Below, one piece after another: positions 27,534 through 37,868 of a DNA stretch of 64,000 nucleotides; the stretch's first letter is position 1; each line of letters starts with the position of its first letter. The position numbers were made by a program, and so were the translations under genes. Source of the DNA: Carboxylicivirga marina (GTDB lineage Bacteria; Bacteroidota; Bacteroidia; Bacteroidales; Marinilabiliaceae); assembly GCF_016612505.1 (NCBI RefSeq), contig NZ_JAENRR010000003.1, positions 1-64,000 of the forward strand, written 5' to 3'. Under the pieces are notes generated by a model. The model saw nothing but the letters and a program-made list of their open reading frames with translations, did not search any database and was not told the DNA's origin.

Positions 27534-28298
27534 ATGAAAGCAAAACTACTTTTTATAATGCTTGTAAGCTTAGGGCTGTCTGTCAATACTATTGCACAAA
27601 TTAAAAATGGCGATATGGAAACTATCGGTAATCCAACCTGGCCCTGGAATTTAAGTGTAAATAATACTGCAACTACTACAACTCCAGGAGCAGCAACAAA
27701 AACCTACGAAGCTTATGATGCCCCGGCAACCGGTCATTTTCAGCAAGTGGTAGTGACCGCTGCTAATACTGATGAACCATGGAATTTGAGGCTTAAACAA
27801 AATAATGTGGCTGTTGGCGCAAGTGATACCAAAATTATCTTTAAAGCAAGAGGCACTGTGGGTGGAGAACTTTTGAAAATTAGGTGTAGTATAGATAATA
27901 CAAACAGATCACAGGCTGATTTTACCTTAACGACAACCTGGACAGAATATGAATTAATCCTTGATGAAATTTTGAAAGGTAAAGCAAATGAACTTTCATT
28001 CTGGACACAAAGTGTAGGTACATATCAATTTGATGATGTGGCTTTAAGTAGCACACCAACTGCCATATCAGACGATGTGATGGCTGGTGTAAAGGTTTGG
28101 TATATTGCCTCTGATAATACGCTTAACATCGATGGTATTACAGCTAATATGGTTAGTGTTTATTCATTGAGCGGTGCCAAGGTAGCTGAATACAGTGCAC
28201 CTGGTTTAGTGCTTACGTTAGGTAATATTCCTTCAGGGCTTTATGTGGTATCAGTTGCTACTGATGCCGGTACAAAAGTGGTGAAGATTAAAAAATAA
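27534..28298 (+). CDS. Secreted CBM-like protein with T9SS C-terminal tail
   Basis: A 254-aa paralog of the preceding gene: signal peptide (ending VNTIAQ), CBM-like domain (about 22-175) with the same opening IKNGDME and closing GTYQFDDVAL, then a type A T9SS domain (about 180-254; VSVYSLSGAKVAEY, PSGLYVVSV, TKVVKIKK). The two CBM domains are strongly similar at the nucleotide level, which points to tandem duplication. Likely surface-anchored glycan binding. It has its own HTCS-type box and its own terminator. Confidence 0.75.
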   Translation: MKAKLLFIMLVSLGLSVNTIAQIKNGDMETIGNPTWPWNLSVNNTATTTTPGAATKTYEAYDAPATGHFQQVVVTAANTDEPWNLRLKQNNVAVGASDTKIIFKARGTVGGELLKIRCSIDNTNRSQADFTLTTTWTEYELILDEILKGKANELSFWTQSVGTYQFDDVALSSTPTAISDDVMAGVKVWYIASDNTLNIDGITANMVSVYSLSGAKVAEYSAPGLVLTLGNIPSGLYVVSVATDAGTKVVKIKK

Positions 28299-28312
28299 TT
28301 AATTACACGTCC

Positions 28313-28353
28313 TTAAAAATCGTCTTTGAACATTGTTTAAAGACGATTTTTAA
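28313..28353 (+). terminator. Terminator after the second CBM-like gene
   Basis: A perfect 15-bp stem, TTAAAAATCGTCTTT (28313-28327) with AAAGACGATTTTTAA (28339-28353), and a short inner AAC/GTT pairing. The right arm provides the T-rich tail. Confidence 0.85.
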
Positions 28354-28402
28354 TATTTGGGTGCTTGTTTTATAGATTATTTCGCAAACAAAGTTAGTTA
28401 AT

Positions 28403-31357
28403 ATGAGAAAATTATTCTGCCTGCTTTTTTTAATTCCATTATTGTTAAAAGGGCAGCCGCAAAGTATTGTGCTGAATGGTCAATGGCAATGTGGCGAAAA
28501 TCGTGTGTATAACAGAGAGGTGAGTGTGCCTGGCCTGGCAAGCGACCCTACCAAAATCAACAAAGGAGTACTTTGGTATAAAAAGGAAATAGTATTGCCG
28601 GAGGGGACCTGGTTAAATGCAACGCTCGAACTAAAAGGTGCCCGTTTTATGCCTAAGGTGTATGTCGATGGTGATTTGGTATCAGAAACAGCCGGAGGAA
28701 TGGCGCCCACATTGCACCCCTTAAAACATAAAAATATAAAGCCGGGCAAAAAGGTAAGTATCGAAATTGCCTTAGCATCTTTAAAAGATATGCCAAAAAC
28801 CGATGCTTCGCGGATTCCCAAAGCCGATTACTGGCGCTCCGACGTGGCGGCTCACCTATGGGATGATGTGGTATTAAAAGTACATGGCGCAGCATCCATA
28901 AATCACGTACATGGGTATTCTGTTTTGAAAGAAGATGCCGTTAAGATTAAATACCGCCTGGAGAGTGAATCAGCGTCAGACTATTCGGCCTTGCAGATTT
29001 CTATTATAGATGATAAAGGCACTACTGTTATTGATAAGAGCTATAAAATTAGTGATAATAAGGGAGATCTCACCATACCGGTTTCAGGTAAACTAAAGTT
29101 ATGGGAGCCTGAAACACCTCACCTGTATCGTATAGTTACGCAACTGAAAAAGGGTAAAAAAGTTATTGATACAGATACCTGTAATTATGGGCATCGCGAA
29201 TTTAAGGTTGTCGGAAAGCAGTTCGAACTCAACGGACACCCTGTTAAAATGCGTGCAGCATCTGTGGTATGGTACCGTTGGTTGCGTTACCCCGAAGTCA
29301 AAGAATTGGCATGGGACACGAATTGGTTCGAAGAAAATATTATCAAACGCATGAAAGCACATGGGGCTAACACCTTGCGTTTTCATTTGGGGATGCCTCC
29401 GCAAAAGTTTTTGGATTTATGTGATAAACATGGATTACTGGTTCAGGCTGAATGGCATTTCTTTCATGGTTTGGAAGCTTCAAAAGAAAGCCTGTCGGAA
29501 CAATGGGCATCCTGGTTCGATGTGTCATCACGTTACCCCAGCAATGTGCTGATGCACGGCTGGAATGAAACCGATGAAGAGCAACTGAAAATAGCCTACG
29601 AGGCCATCAGTGAGGTAGCCGAAGACTATCCCGGTCTGGTTATCGGCCATCGCGATGTGATTCATGTACATAAATACTGGTGGAGCTTGTTTGAGAATGT
29701 GGGGGTTTTCTATGACAGTTATGATGAATTTCCTTTGCCTGTAATGGCTGATGAATATGGTGGTAACTATCTCAATGAATACGGTGATATTGGAGGTTAT
29801 CCTATGGTGGAGTCGGCCTATGCACGTTTTTTAGGAAAGGGGCATAGTAAGGCTCAGCGTTTTTACCATCACGCCTTGTCCAATGCAAAAATATCGGAAT
29901 ATTGGAGAACTATTGGCGTAGCCGGCTTTTCACCATTTTGCGCGTTGGGCTCACCGGAAGATGGTAATCATTGGTTCTTAGGAGATATTACACAAGGCAA
30001 TCCCATGCCGGTATGGAATGCACTTACGGCTGCCTGGTCGCCTGTAAGTGTGAGCCTGAATATCTGGAACAGAAATTTTTTACCCGGACAAGAAATAACA
30101 GTACCTGTAGTATTGTTTAATGATACTGAAATGGACAAAACGATTCGTGTAAAATATTCACTCGAAGATCCTCAATACCGACAAGCTGTGTGGTTCGAAA
30201 TTAAAGAACTACCTGTAAGTAAATACTCCCGAGCTGAAAATGAAATACAACTTGCTTTACCACAAAAAGAAGGAGACTGGTTGCTAAAAGCCGAGGTGCT
30301 GAATGCTCCTTGTAGCATTAAACATCCCGTTGTCTCAGAGTGGGATATCAGAACCATAGCACCAAAGGTAAACACGGAGTTGCTATCCCTAAATATTGGA
30401 GTAACAGAGGATGATCATCATTTGCATACTTTTTTACAGCAGAATAAACTTTCAAAAGTCTCCGCTTTTAATAATAAAGCAGATGTCATTTTAGTATCAC
30501 GTCACACATGGGATAATCATATAGGTAACAAAACTTTTATACAACAAATTGAAACAGCTATTACGAATGGAACAAATGTAATATTGTTGGATGTAGGACC
30601 ATACCTGTTAGGCCAGGGATACAATAATAGCTTACAAGATTTGCAAGGTGTTAGAAAAAGTGCGGGCCAGAGTTTAGCTCAGATTAATTTGCCCCTAGGC
30701 GTTAAGGCTTCTTTTAAAGAGGTGGCTGAACCCGAAAGTCATATTCATCCCAATGTGAAACAATCGCCATTATGGAAGCATCTTTCTAAAGAATCAACCT
30801 GGCTGTGGAATGGTTTAAAAGGAGGTTTAATTGTTCCATCTGTTGGTCTTGAATTAAGCGGTTTAAGTCAGGCCTCTTTCGTAGAGAGTTGGTCGGGAAA
30901 AGGTGCTGATGTAGAAAAGATTAAGAAGGGAAGTTACTATGCTTATGAGCTGGAAGGATTTTATGCCTATTCCGCTTTGCCCAACGATAAGGCACTTCAG
31001 GACTCACTTCGTAAGGCAGTTAAATTTTTAGTAGAAGATGCACCTGCTCTTAAGCAACGTGTTAATCCGAACGCTAAAATTTTAAAGACTGATTTGGTGC
31101 AACTATATAAAAAATCTGCCGATGGAAAAGCAGAAGCCTTAATTGCTCATGCATCAGCTGGACGCAATTTGGTGAAAGCTCCTGTTTATGAAGTCAACTT
31201 TGGTAAGGGGTATGGACAGTTAATGATTAGCCAGTTAATAACGCATCAACGTTTGGATAAGAACTTACAGCCAAATACATTGCATGAAATTGCTTACGAC
31301 CCGGTAGCAGTGCAAATGGTACTCAATATGATTGATTACCTGAGTCAAAAGAAATAA
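28403..31357 (+). CDS. GH2-family glycoside hydrolase, secreted
   Basis: A 984-aa protein with a signal peptide (ending LLKGQPQ) and the GH2 order: sugar-binding beta-sandwich (about 20-165), immunoglobulin-like domain (about 165-275), TIM barrel (about 275-570) and C-terminal domains. Acid/base Glu is in HGWNETDEEQ and the nucleophile candidate in VMADEYGGNY. It removes a terminal beta-linked sugar (galactose, glucuronate or similar; not resolved by sequence). The C-terminal 400 residues include a possible Rossmann/ThuA-like stretch (NVILLDVGPYLLGQGYNNSL) unusual for minimal GH2s. Single-gene unit between two strong terminators. Confidence 0.88.
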   Translation: MRKLFCLLFLIPLLLKGQPQSIVLNGQWQCGENRVYNREVSVPGLASDPTKINKGVLWYKKEIVLPEGTWLNATLELKGARFMPKVYVDGDLVSETAGGMAPTLHPLKHKNIKPGKKVSIEIALASLKDMPKTDASRIPKADYWRSDVAAHLWDDVVLKVHGAASINHVHGYSVLKEDAVKIKYRLESESASDYSALQISIIDDKGTTVIDKSYKISDNKGDLTIPVSGKLKLWEPETPHLYRIVTQLKKGKKVIDTDTCNYGHREFKVVGKQFELNGHPVKMRAASVVWYRWLRYPEVKELAWDTNWFEENIIKRMKAHGANTLRFHLGMPPQKFLDLCDKHGLLVQAEWHFFHGLEASKESLSEQWASWFDVSSRYPSNVLMHGWNETDEEQLKIAYEAISEVAEDYPGLVIGHRDVIHVHKYWWSLFENVGVFYDSYDEFPLPVMADEYGGNYLNEYGDIGGYPMVESAYARFLGKGHSKAQRFYHHALSNAKISEYWRTIGVAGFSPFCALGSPEDGNHWFLGDITQGNPMPVWNALTAAWSPVSVSLNIWNRNFLPGQEITVPVVLFNDTEMDKTIRVKYSLEDPQYRQAVWFEIKELPVSKYSRAENEIQLALPQKEGDWLLKAEVLNAPCSIKHPVVSEWDIRTIAPKVNTELLSLNIGVTEDDHHLHTFLQQNKLSKVSAFNNKADVILVSRHTWDNHIGNKTFIQQIETAITNGTNVILLDVGPYLLGQGYNNSLQDLQGVRKSAGQSLAQINLPLGVKASFKEVAEPESHIHPNVKQSPLWKHLSKESTWLWNGLKGGLIVPSVGLELSGLSQASFVESWSGKGADVEKIKKGSYYAYELEGFYAYSALPNDKALQDSLRKAVKFLVEDAPALKQRVNPNAKILKTDLVQLYKKSADGKAEALIAHASAGRNLVKAPVYEVNFGKGYGQLMISQLITHQRLDKNLQPNTLHEIAYDPVAVQMVLNMIDYLSQKK

Positions 31358-31394
31358 TACATCTTTTTCAATAATAAAACATAAATCTGATTTA

Positions 31395-31432
31395 TTGGAG
31401 GAATTACGCATTAAGTATGCTAATTCCTCCAA
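31395..31432 (+). terminator. Strong palindromic terminator after GH2
   Basis: TTGGAGGAATTA (31395-31406) pairs perfectly with TAATTCCTCCAA (31421-31432), and an inner GCAT/ATGC closes the loop. It is nearly symmetric, so it could act in both directions. There is no strong U-tract. Confidence 0.65.
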
Positions 31433-31617
31433 ATTGTATAACGAATTATAATTGCAGTGAACATATTTGTATATATTATTTCATATTACGTGTCAGATAC
31501 TGTTATCAATTATTTAATGTTCAATTGAAACCCAGTTAATGTAAAAAATAATTGATCTCATACTTAAATCAATTAATAGTAATTACTTTTGCTTTGTGCT
31601 TCTATGAATTAATTAGG

Positions 31618-34600
31618 ATGGTTAAGTCACTTCAAAAATATTTTCTGTTGTTTATTGGTGCTTTGGTTTTTCATTGCTCCAATGCTACTGTACGTTTTGA
31701 GCAACTTAATGTACTAAATCCATACGACGCACATAGTATAGAGGCCATTACGCAAGATTCTGTCGGAAACATATGGTTTGCTTTCTCCGGTGGGGTAAGC
31801 CGATACGATGGTAATTCTATTAAAAAGTTTTATTATCAAACCAATAATGAAGTAGGCTCTTCAAATATTGAAAGAATTCGACATCTCAAAGCACTGGGTA
31901 ACAAGCTTTGGATGAGGTCTAATTCAAATGTGTATGCCTTTGATTTGATGACAGAACAGTTTAAGGTATTTCATACGGGTCGTTCAGTTGATTTTGCCGG
32001 TCATCATTCTGATGTGTGGGTGGCTACTCCCACACGTATCTATAATCTTTTAAACGATCAACAATCAATACCAATAGAATTGTTACCCCGAGAACAAATA
32101 GCTAAAATGCAATTGTTCAATCATTTATTATATGTTGGTACTTCACAAAGGTTAGTTGTTTATAATTTAAATACCTACAAAGAAGAAGTACTATTGTCTG
32201 ATGTTGAGGTTTCGGCCATATTCGTAGATAGTCGTCAAACAATATGGCTGGTCGATACCAATCAGGGTGTGATTAAGACCCTAAGTAATGGCACAACTCA
32301 AAAATATACTAAAAATGACGGGATTCTTTCATATGATATTAGTTGCTTTGAGGAAGATAATGATGGAAGCATCTGGATGGGAGGCTTAAAGGGAATAAAT
32401 GAAATTGCATTGAGCGGCCAAATTAAGCAATTTCAATACCAGCGAAATAATGCGTGGGGTCCTTCTAATAATTCAGTTTTATCTTTATTTAAAGATAGAG
32501 ACGGAGGTATTTGGGCAGGAACTTATAACGGAGGCATCAATTACTTCAATCCAACTGATCACCTTTATTATTTATTTGAGGAAGATCTTACGGAAAACAG
32601 AGGGCTTAGCTATAAAGTGGTTAGTCAGATGAGTGAGGATACTATGGGGAATGTATGGATTTGTACCGAAGGTGGTTGGCTTAATTATCTGGATCGTCAA
32701 ACCAATCGTTTCATATACTACCCCCCACTTGTTTTAAACGATGGGACAATTATAAAAAATGTAAAATCTATTTATAAGGAGAATGATCAAAATTTATGGC
32801 TTGGTACTTTTAATGGAGGACTGGTAAAGCTTGATGTTGATAAACAATCCTATACCAGTTATGCCCGTCAGCAAAATGGACAATACCTGACAAGGGCTAA
32901 TCGAATTAACGATATAAAAGCATTTGATAAGAAATTGTATATGGCCACACATATGGCTGTTCAGGTATTTGATACCGAAACAGAGCAGTTAACTTACCTG
33001 TTCTCAGAACGAAACAAAAAGCAGCATAATATCTATAATTTTCTTAGGTGTATTGAGATTAAAGAAGGTGTGTTATGGACAGGTGGAAGTAACGGTTTAA
33101 TAAAATACGATCTTAATTCTAAAACCATAAAACGTTATTTTTATGATGAAAAGGCACAAGGCTCTTTAAGTTCAAATCAAGTTCATGACTTATTTGTGGA
33201 TAGTTATAATAACTTATGGGTTGCCACATCAAATGGCCTGAATAAATACAATCCTGAAGATGATAATTTTGAAGTGTTCGATAAGCAGGATGGTATGGAA
33301 AATGATTTTGTGGTAAGTATAGCAGAGTTAGAGCCAAATATACTTATTGTTGGCACGAAAATCGGCGTTTGCATTCTGGATTTCAAGAATAATGTTATTG
33401 AAAACATAGATAGATTTAACGGATTACCCATAAACGCACCGAACTTAACCAGCATTCTTGTTATGAATAATGATGATGTTTTTGTGGGTGGTATTGATGG
33501 TTTATGTGTTTTTAATTACAGAAGTGTTCTGGATTCAAAGGAAATAAATGCGCCACGACTTACTAAATTGTTGGTTAATAATAAGGAAGTGAACCCCAAT
33601 GATACAACAGGCATTTTAGAACAGTCTTTTATATTGACAGATGAAATTGTTCTTAACCACCAGCATACTTCATTTTCGATAGAGTTTCACGATAATCACT
33701 TTTTTACACATCAGCGTCAAAAGCTAAAATATAAACTGGAAGGTTTTGATAGCAATTGGTTAGAGTCAGCTAGCAATAGCGTTAATTATATGAATTTGAA
33801 TCCGGGTAAGTACACACTTTTTGTAGCCAATAGTAAAGAACCAAGCTTGTTTCGGAAACTTGACATTACCATAAAGCCTCATCCTTTGCAGAGCCCTGTG
33901 GCTTATATATTGTATGTTATCCTAATATTATTAATGATTTTGTATTACAATAGATTGCATCTTATCCGAAGGCGTTTGAAAGACAGTGTTCTGATAAAAG
34001 AACGGGAAAAAGCATATGAAGTTGAAATGAATCAATCTAAATTGCGTTTTTTTACCAATATATCTCACGAATTCAGAACGCCATTAACACTAATTGCAGG
34101 CCATGTGGAGGTTTTGTTATCAAGTAATTCTATCCGGCACAGCGATTATAAAAAGGTGTTAAGTATCAATCGAAATACTTCACGTTTAAATAACCTGATA
34201 ACTGAATTACTGGATTTTAGAAGGCAGGAAGCCGGACAGCTAAAACTAAAAGTAGGAGAGCATGACTTTATTACTTTCCTTGAGGAAATATTTTATTCTT
34301 TTATGGAGCTGGCAAAACATAAGAACATTGATTACCAAATTGATTATACACACAAGCCAATGCGTGTTTGGTTTGACAGTCTGCACCTTGAAAAGGTTTT
34401 TTATAATTTACTTTCCAACGCATTTAAGTTTACTCCCGATGGCGGACATGTTTTGATGAGTATTACAGAGGAGAGTGATGTTTTGGATATTAAAGTTGCA
34501 GATTCGGGTCGTGGTATACCGCATGATAGCCTGGAAACTATTTTTGATCGTTTCAATCAGTTAGACAATATGTCATCCGATGATATTAGGGGAAGTGGCA

Positions 34601-35574
34601 TAGGTTTGGCACTTACCAAAGGTATTGTTGAAGCACATCACGGTGAGATTAAGGTGTCTAGTTCGCTAAATAAGGGTTCAGTATTTACTGTTCGTATGCC
34701 TTTAGGAAAGGAACATTTTTCAGATGATCAGTTGTGTGAAACACAAGCTACTGATACCCTTATTAAAGAAGGTTCAATTGATGATGTTATTGAAGTGCCA
34801 ACGGAAGAAAAAGATAAAGAAAAGCTTTTAATTGTAGAAGATAATATAGAAGTGCAGGGACTTCTTTTCGACCTGCTTAATCCACTTTTCGAAGTAACAC
34901 TTGCAGCTAACGGTGTAGAGGGTTTGCAAAAGGCACTGGAACTTCAGCCTGTTATAATTGTGAGTGATGTACTGATGCCTCAAATGACCGGAACAGAGAT
35001 GTGCAGTAATCTCAAAACTAATGTGAATACCTCGCATATACCTATTATTTTACTAACAGCCAGAACAGCTGAAGAATATAAAATAGAGGGACTGGATACA
35101 GGTGCTGATGATTATATTACAAAGCCTTTTAATTCAAGAGTTCTAGTAGCTCGAATTAATAATATCATTAACAATCGCAAGGCTTTACAAGCCAGATTCT
35201 CCCAAAATCCATCTTTAAATGTAAAATCCATTGCAAAGAATAAAATTGATAAAGAATTTATTGAAAAAGCAAAAGAGGCTGTAGAGAATAATATTGATAA
35301 TGCTCAATATGATGTTGCTGCTCTTGGTAAGGACTTGCAGCTGGGGCGTACCGTCTTATATTCGAAAATGAAAGCCATAACCGGTAAAACACCCAATGCC
35401 TTCATTATGTCTTTCCGTCTTGAAAAAAGTAAGCAGTTGCTAATGGAGAATCCAGGAGAGGCAATATCTAAAATTGCATACGATTGTGGTTTTACTTCTC
35501 AGCAATATTTTAGTAAAATGTTTAAAGATCAGTTTGGTGTAACCCCTAAAAAATACATCAATAGTCATATTTAG
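31618..35574 (+). CDS. Hybrid two-component system regulator (HTCS)
   Basis: About 1318 aa from ATG 31618; a TTG at 31552 lies upstream and does not add a better signal. Order: signal peptide, periplasmic two-propeller sensor of reg_prop repeats (SVGNIWFAFSGGVSRYDG, DGSIWMGGLKGI, DGGIWAGTYNGGI and more), Y_Y_Y domain, membrane span (about 758-781), HisKA with HEFRTPLT (His about 817), HATPase (DSGRGIP, GSGIGLALTKGIV), receiver domain with DVLMPQMTG (Asp about 1117) and a C-terminal AraC-type HTH (about 1231-1318). It would sense an oligosaccharide in the periplasm and activate the polysaccharide genes. It is the only HTCS in the window, so it is the best candidate to bind the five 21-bp-spaced direct-repeat boxes. 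Confidence 0.96.
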   Translation: MVKSLQKYFLLFIGALVFHCSNATVRFEQLNVLNPYDAHSIEAITQDSVGNIWFAFSGGVSRYDGNSIKKFYYQTNNEVGSSNIERIRHLKALGNKLWMRSNSNVYAFDLMTEQFKVFHTGRSVDFAGHHSDVWVATPTRIYNLLNDQQSIPIELLPREQIAKMQLFNHLLYVGTSQRLVVYNLNTYKEEVLLSDVEVSAIFVDSRQTIWLVDTNQGVIKTLSNGTTQKYTKNDGILSYDISCFEEDNDGSIWMGGLKGINEIALSGQIKQFQYQRNNAWGPSNNSVLSLFKDRDGGIWAGTYNGGINYFNPTDHLYYLFEEDLTENRGLSYKVVSQMSEDTMGNVWICTEGGWLNYLDRQTNRFIYYPPLVLNDGTIIKNVKSIYKENDQNLWLGTFNGGLVKLDVDKQSYTSYARQQNGQYLTRANRINDIKAFDKKLYMATHMAVQVFDTETEQLTYLFSERNKKQHNIYNFLRCIEIKEGVLWTGGSNGLIKYDLNSKTIKRYFYDEKAQGSLSSNQVHDLFVDSYNNLWVATSNGLNKYNPEDDNFEVFDKQDGMENDFVVSIAELEPNILIVGTKIGVCILDFKNNVIENIDRFNGLPINAPNLTSILVMNNDDVFVGGIDGLCVFNYRSVLDSKEINAPRLTKLLVNNKEVNPNDTTGILEQSFILTDEIVLNHQHTSFSIEFHDNHFFTHQRQKLKYKLEGFDSNWLESASNSVNYMNLNPGKYTLFVANSKEPSLFRKLDITIKPHPLQSPVAYILYVILILLMILYYNRLHLIRRRLKDSVLIKEREKAYEVEMNQSKLRFFTNISHEFRTPLTLIAGHVEVLLSSNSIRHSDYKKVLSINRNTSRLNNLITELLDFRRQEAGQLKLKVGEHDFITFLEEIFYSFMELAKHKNIDYQIDYTHKPMRVWFDSLHLEKVFYNLLSNAFKFTPDGGHVLMSITEESDVLDIKVADSGRGIPHDSLETIFDRFNQLDNMSSDDIRGSGIGLALTKGIVEAHHGEIKVSSSLNKGSVFTVRMPLGKEHFSDDQLCETQATDTLIKEGSIDDVIEVPTEEKDKEKLLIVEDNIEVQGLLFDLLNPLFEVTLAANGVEGLQKALELQPVIIVSDVLMPQMTGTEMCSNLKTNVNTSHIPIILLTARTAEEYKIEGLDTGADDYITKPFNSRVLVARINNIINNRKALQARFSQNPSLNVKSIAKNKIDKEFIEKAKEAVENNIDNAQYDVAALGKDLQLGRTVLYSKMKAITGKTPNAFIMSFRLEKSKQLLMENPGEAISKIAYDCGFTSQQYFSKMFKDQFGVTPKKYINSHI

Positions 35575-35625
35575 TGTCTGTAAGAAAATACTTTTATTCT
35601 TAAGGTTTTGTAAGAAGGTCCAAAA

Positions 35626-35658
35626 CACAAGCCTGCCTGAGGGTAGGCAGGGCTTGTG
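35626..35658. terminator. Palindrome after the HTCS gene (terminator or REP-like element)
   Basis: CACAAGCCTGCCT (35626-35638) pairs with AGGCAGGGCTTGTG (35645-35658) with one bulge. It is GC-rich against an AT-rich background, and such palindromes recur in some Bacteroidetes genomes. The rest of the 338-bp gap holds an 8-2-8 palindrome TTAAATCA/TGATTTAA near 35816-35833 and otherwise nothing clear. Confidence 0.55.
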
Positions 35659-35912
35659 GAGCTTGAAAAAAAGTGTTTAACTTGTGTAAATGAGTATTTT
35701 CAGGCAAGCATAACGTAGTCGTTTGAGTTTTCTTGCGAAGACTATATAATAATGGATGATAATTACATTTTAGTCACTTGTATAAAATCATAAAAAAAGA
35801 GGATAATTCTTAAAATTAAATCATTTGATTTAACGCATTTTTGTGTTGCTCCTTTTGTGAGTTAAGGATTTGTGTACAATTATTTTATCCCTTTTTTAAT
35901 CATCTGTTATTT

Positions 35913-37868
35913 ATGTATACGATGAGACAAATATTATCAGTTAGCTTACTTTGTGTTATATTGTATTCCTGTCACAACAAAGATGAAAAACCAAATATCC
36001 TTTGGATCACCATCGAAGATACCTCTCCTCATTTTATGGCGAATTATGGCAATAGCATTAATACAACGCCAACGATGGATCAATTGGGTCAGGAAGGCGT
36101 TGTATTTACCAATGCTTTTGCACCGGGAGCGGTATGCTCTTCAAGCCGTAGTAGTATCATAACCGGTTGTTCAACTGAAGCACTGGGAACAGGTAACCAT
36201 CGCAGTAAATATAAGTTACCCGATTTTATCAAAGGATTCCCATATTACTTAAATGAAGCGGGTTATTTTACAACTAATAATGTAAAAACTGATTACAATG
36301 TACAAAATGAACAGGCCTTCATAAAGGAAGCCTGGCATGAAAACAGTCAAAAAGCAGGCTGGTGGAACCGGAAAGAAGGGCAGCCGTTCTTTTCGGTGTT
36401 TAACTACAATAGTTGTCATCAAAGCCGTACCATGACTTTCCCATGGGCCTTATATGAAAATGAAATATTAAAGCGTTTATCCGAATTTGACCATATTGCC
36501 GCTGAAGATATTGAGATGCCGCCTTTTTACCGGGATTCAGAAGAGATGAGAAAGCAGGTTTCGCGCGTTTACAATAGTCTGCGCAAGACGGACCATGAAG
36601 TTCAGTTACTTCTGGACCGGTTGGAGAAAGATGGGTTAAAAGAGAATACCATCATTTTTGTTTATGCTGATCACGGTCAGGGTATTCCGCGAGGCAAATG
36701 CACTTCTATAGGATTCGGCCATCGCGTTCCTTTTTATATTTGGTTTCCTGAAAAATATAAACATTTATCGCCATGGGGTGTGCAGGAGATTACGGATGAA
36801 CTCATCTCTTTTGAAGATTTGGCTCCAACAATATTAAGCCTGGCAGGCTGTGACATACCTGAATATATGAAAGGCAGGCCATTTATGGGATCAGAACGAA
36901 AAAAACCGGTACCTTATGTATTTGGTTCACGCAACCGATTAGATGACACACCTGGTTTGGAACGTACTGTTTTCTATGGACGATTTGTTTATTCCCGCAA
37001 CTTCTACCCGCATTTGCCGGTGCAGCGTTATCAAAAATATGCCGATGTGAGTGATATTGTAAGAACTATTCGAAAAGATGCGGCAGAAGGATTATTAAAT
37101 GAGGTCCAGTTTGATTTGGTCAAGCAACCAAGAGCAGTGGAATATTTGTTTGATCTTAAAAATGATAAGTGGGAGTTAAATAATCTGGCTGATCATTCAG
37201 ACTATCAGGAAGATTTGGAACGTTTAGGGAAAGTCGTTAGTGAGCGCATTGTTCAAGTTAAGGATATTCACTTCTTGCCGGAAGAATTAATGCTTGAAAG
37301 GTCTCAAAATTCAAGTGCTTACGAAGCACGCTTGCAAAGCAATAATTTACCTATTGCTGAAATTCTAGAAGTGGCAGATATGGTAGGGCGTGAAAAAAAA
37401 ACGCAATCTTTTCTGCCTTACCTGAAGGATGAAAGAGAAGAAATTCGCTACTGGGCAGCCGTAGGCTTAAACTTTATTGGTCAAACTAAAGGAATTGAGA
37501 AGCCCTTGAAAGATGCTTTACGAGACTCTTCATCATATGTGCAGGCAGAGATGGCTACCTTATTATATAAAACTGGCAAAAATACTGAGGCAAAGACAGT
37601 GTTAAACCAGCTTATTATCGGTGCTAATAAATATGCTTCACACCATGCTATGCAGCAGGTCTTATACCTACCTGAACTAGCAAATGATTTTAAAACGGAA
37701 TTTCAAAAAGTCAAAGACCGCTACGGTGAAAACAGAGTACCTGGTTTTGACTATAATGTTCAGAATTCAGTAGAGATGTTTTTCTATATATATGATAATC
37801 ATCCACTCTATTATTCGAGAGACAAGCGCTGGATAGATGATATAAGTAAAACGAAAAAATCATGGTAA
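35913..37868 (+). CDS. S1-family sulfatase with C-terminal HEAT-like repeats and atypical CSSSR motif
   Basis: About 651 aa from ATG 35913 (ATG 35922 is also possible; a more upstream ATG at 35841 gives a poor N-terminus). Lipoprotein signal (ILYSCHN). The sulfatase core has TIEDTSPH for metal binding and YADHGQGIPRGK. At the formylglycine site the motif reads C-S-S-S-R (Cys about 75), with Ser where Pro or Ala is usual. After the core, about 520-620, the sequence forms helical HEAT-like repeats (EIRYWAAVGLNFIGQ, YVQAEMATLLYKTG). Function is a predicted sulfate ester hydrolase; maturation at the atypical motif is uncertain. Confidence 0.87.
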   Translation: MYTMRQILSVSLLCVILYSCHNKDEKPNILWITIEDTSPHFMANYGNSINTTPTMDQLGQEGVVFTNAFAPGAVCSSSRSSIITGCSTEALGTGNHRSKYKLPDFIKGFPYYLNEAGYFTTNNVKTDYNVQNEQAFIKEAWHENSQKAGWWNRKEGQPFFSVFNYNSCHQSRTMTFPWALYENEILKRLSEFDHIAAEDIEMPPFYRDSEEMRKQVSRVYNSLRKTDHEVQLLLDRLEKDGLKENTIIFVYADHGQGIPRGKCTSIGFGHRVPFYIWFPEKYKHLSPWGVQEITDELISFEDLAPTILSLAGCDIPEYMKGRPFMGSERKKPVPYVFGSRNRLDDTPGLERTVFYGRFVYSRNFYPHLPVQRYQKYADVSDIVRTIRKDAAEGLLNEVQFDLVKQPRAVEYLFDLKNDKWELNNLADHSDYQEDLERLGKVVSERIVQVKDIHFLPEELMLERSQNSSAYEARLQSNNLPIAEILEVADMVGREKKTQSFLPYLKDEREEIRYWAAVGLNFIGQTKGIEKPLKDALRDSSSYVQAEMATLLYKTGKNTEAKTVLNQLIIGANKYASHHAMQQVLYLPELANDFKTEFQKVKDRYGENRVPGFDYNVQNSVEMFFYIYDNHPLYYSRDKRWIDDISKTKKSW

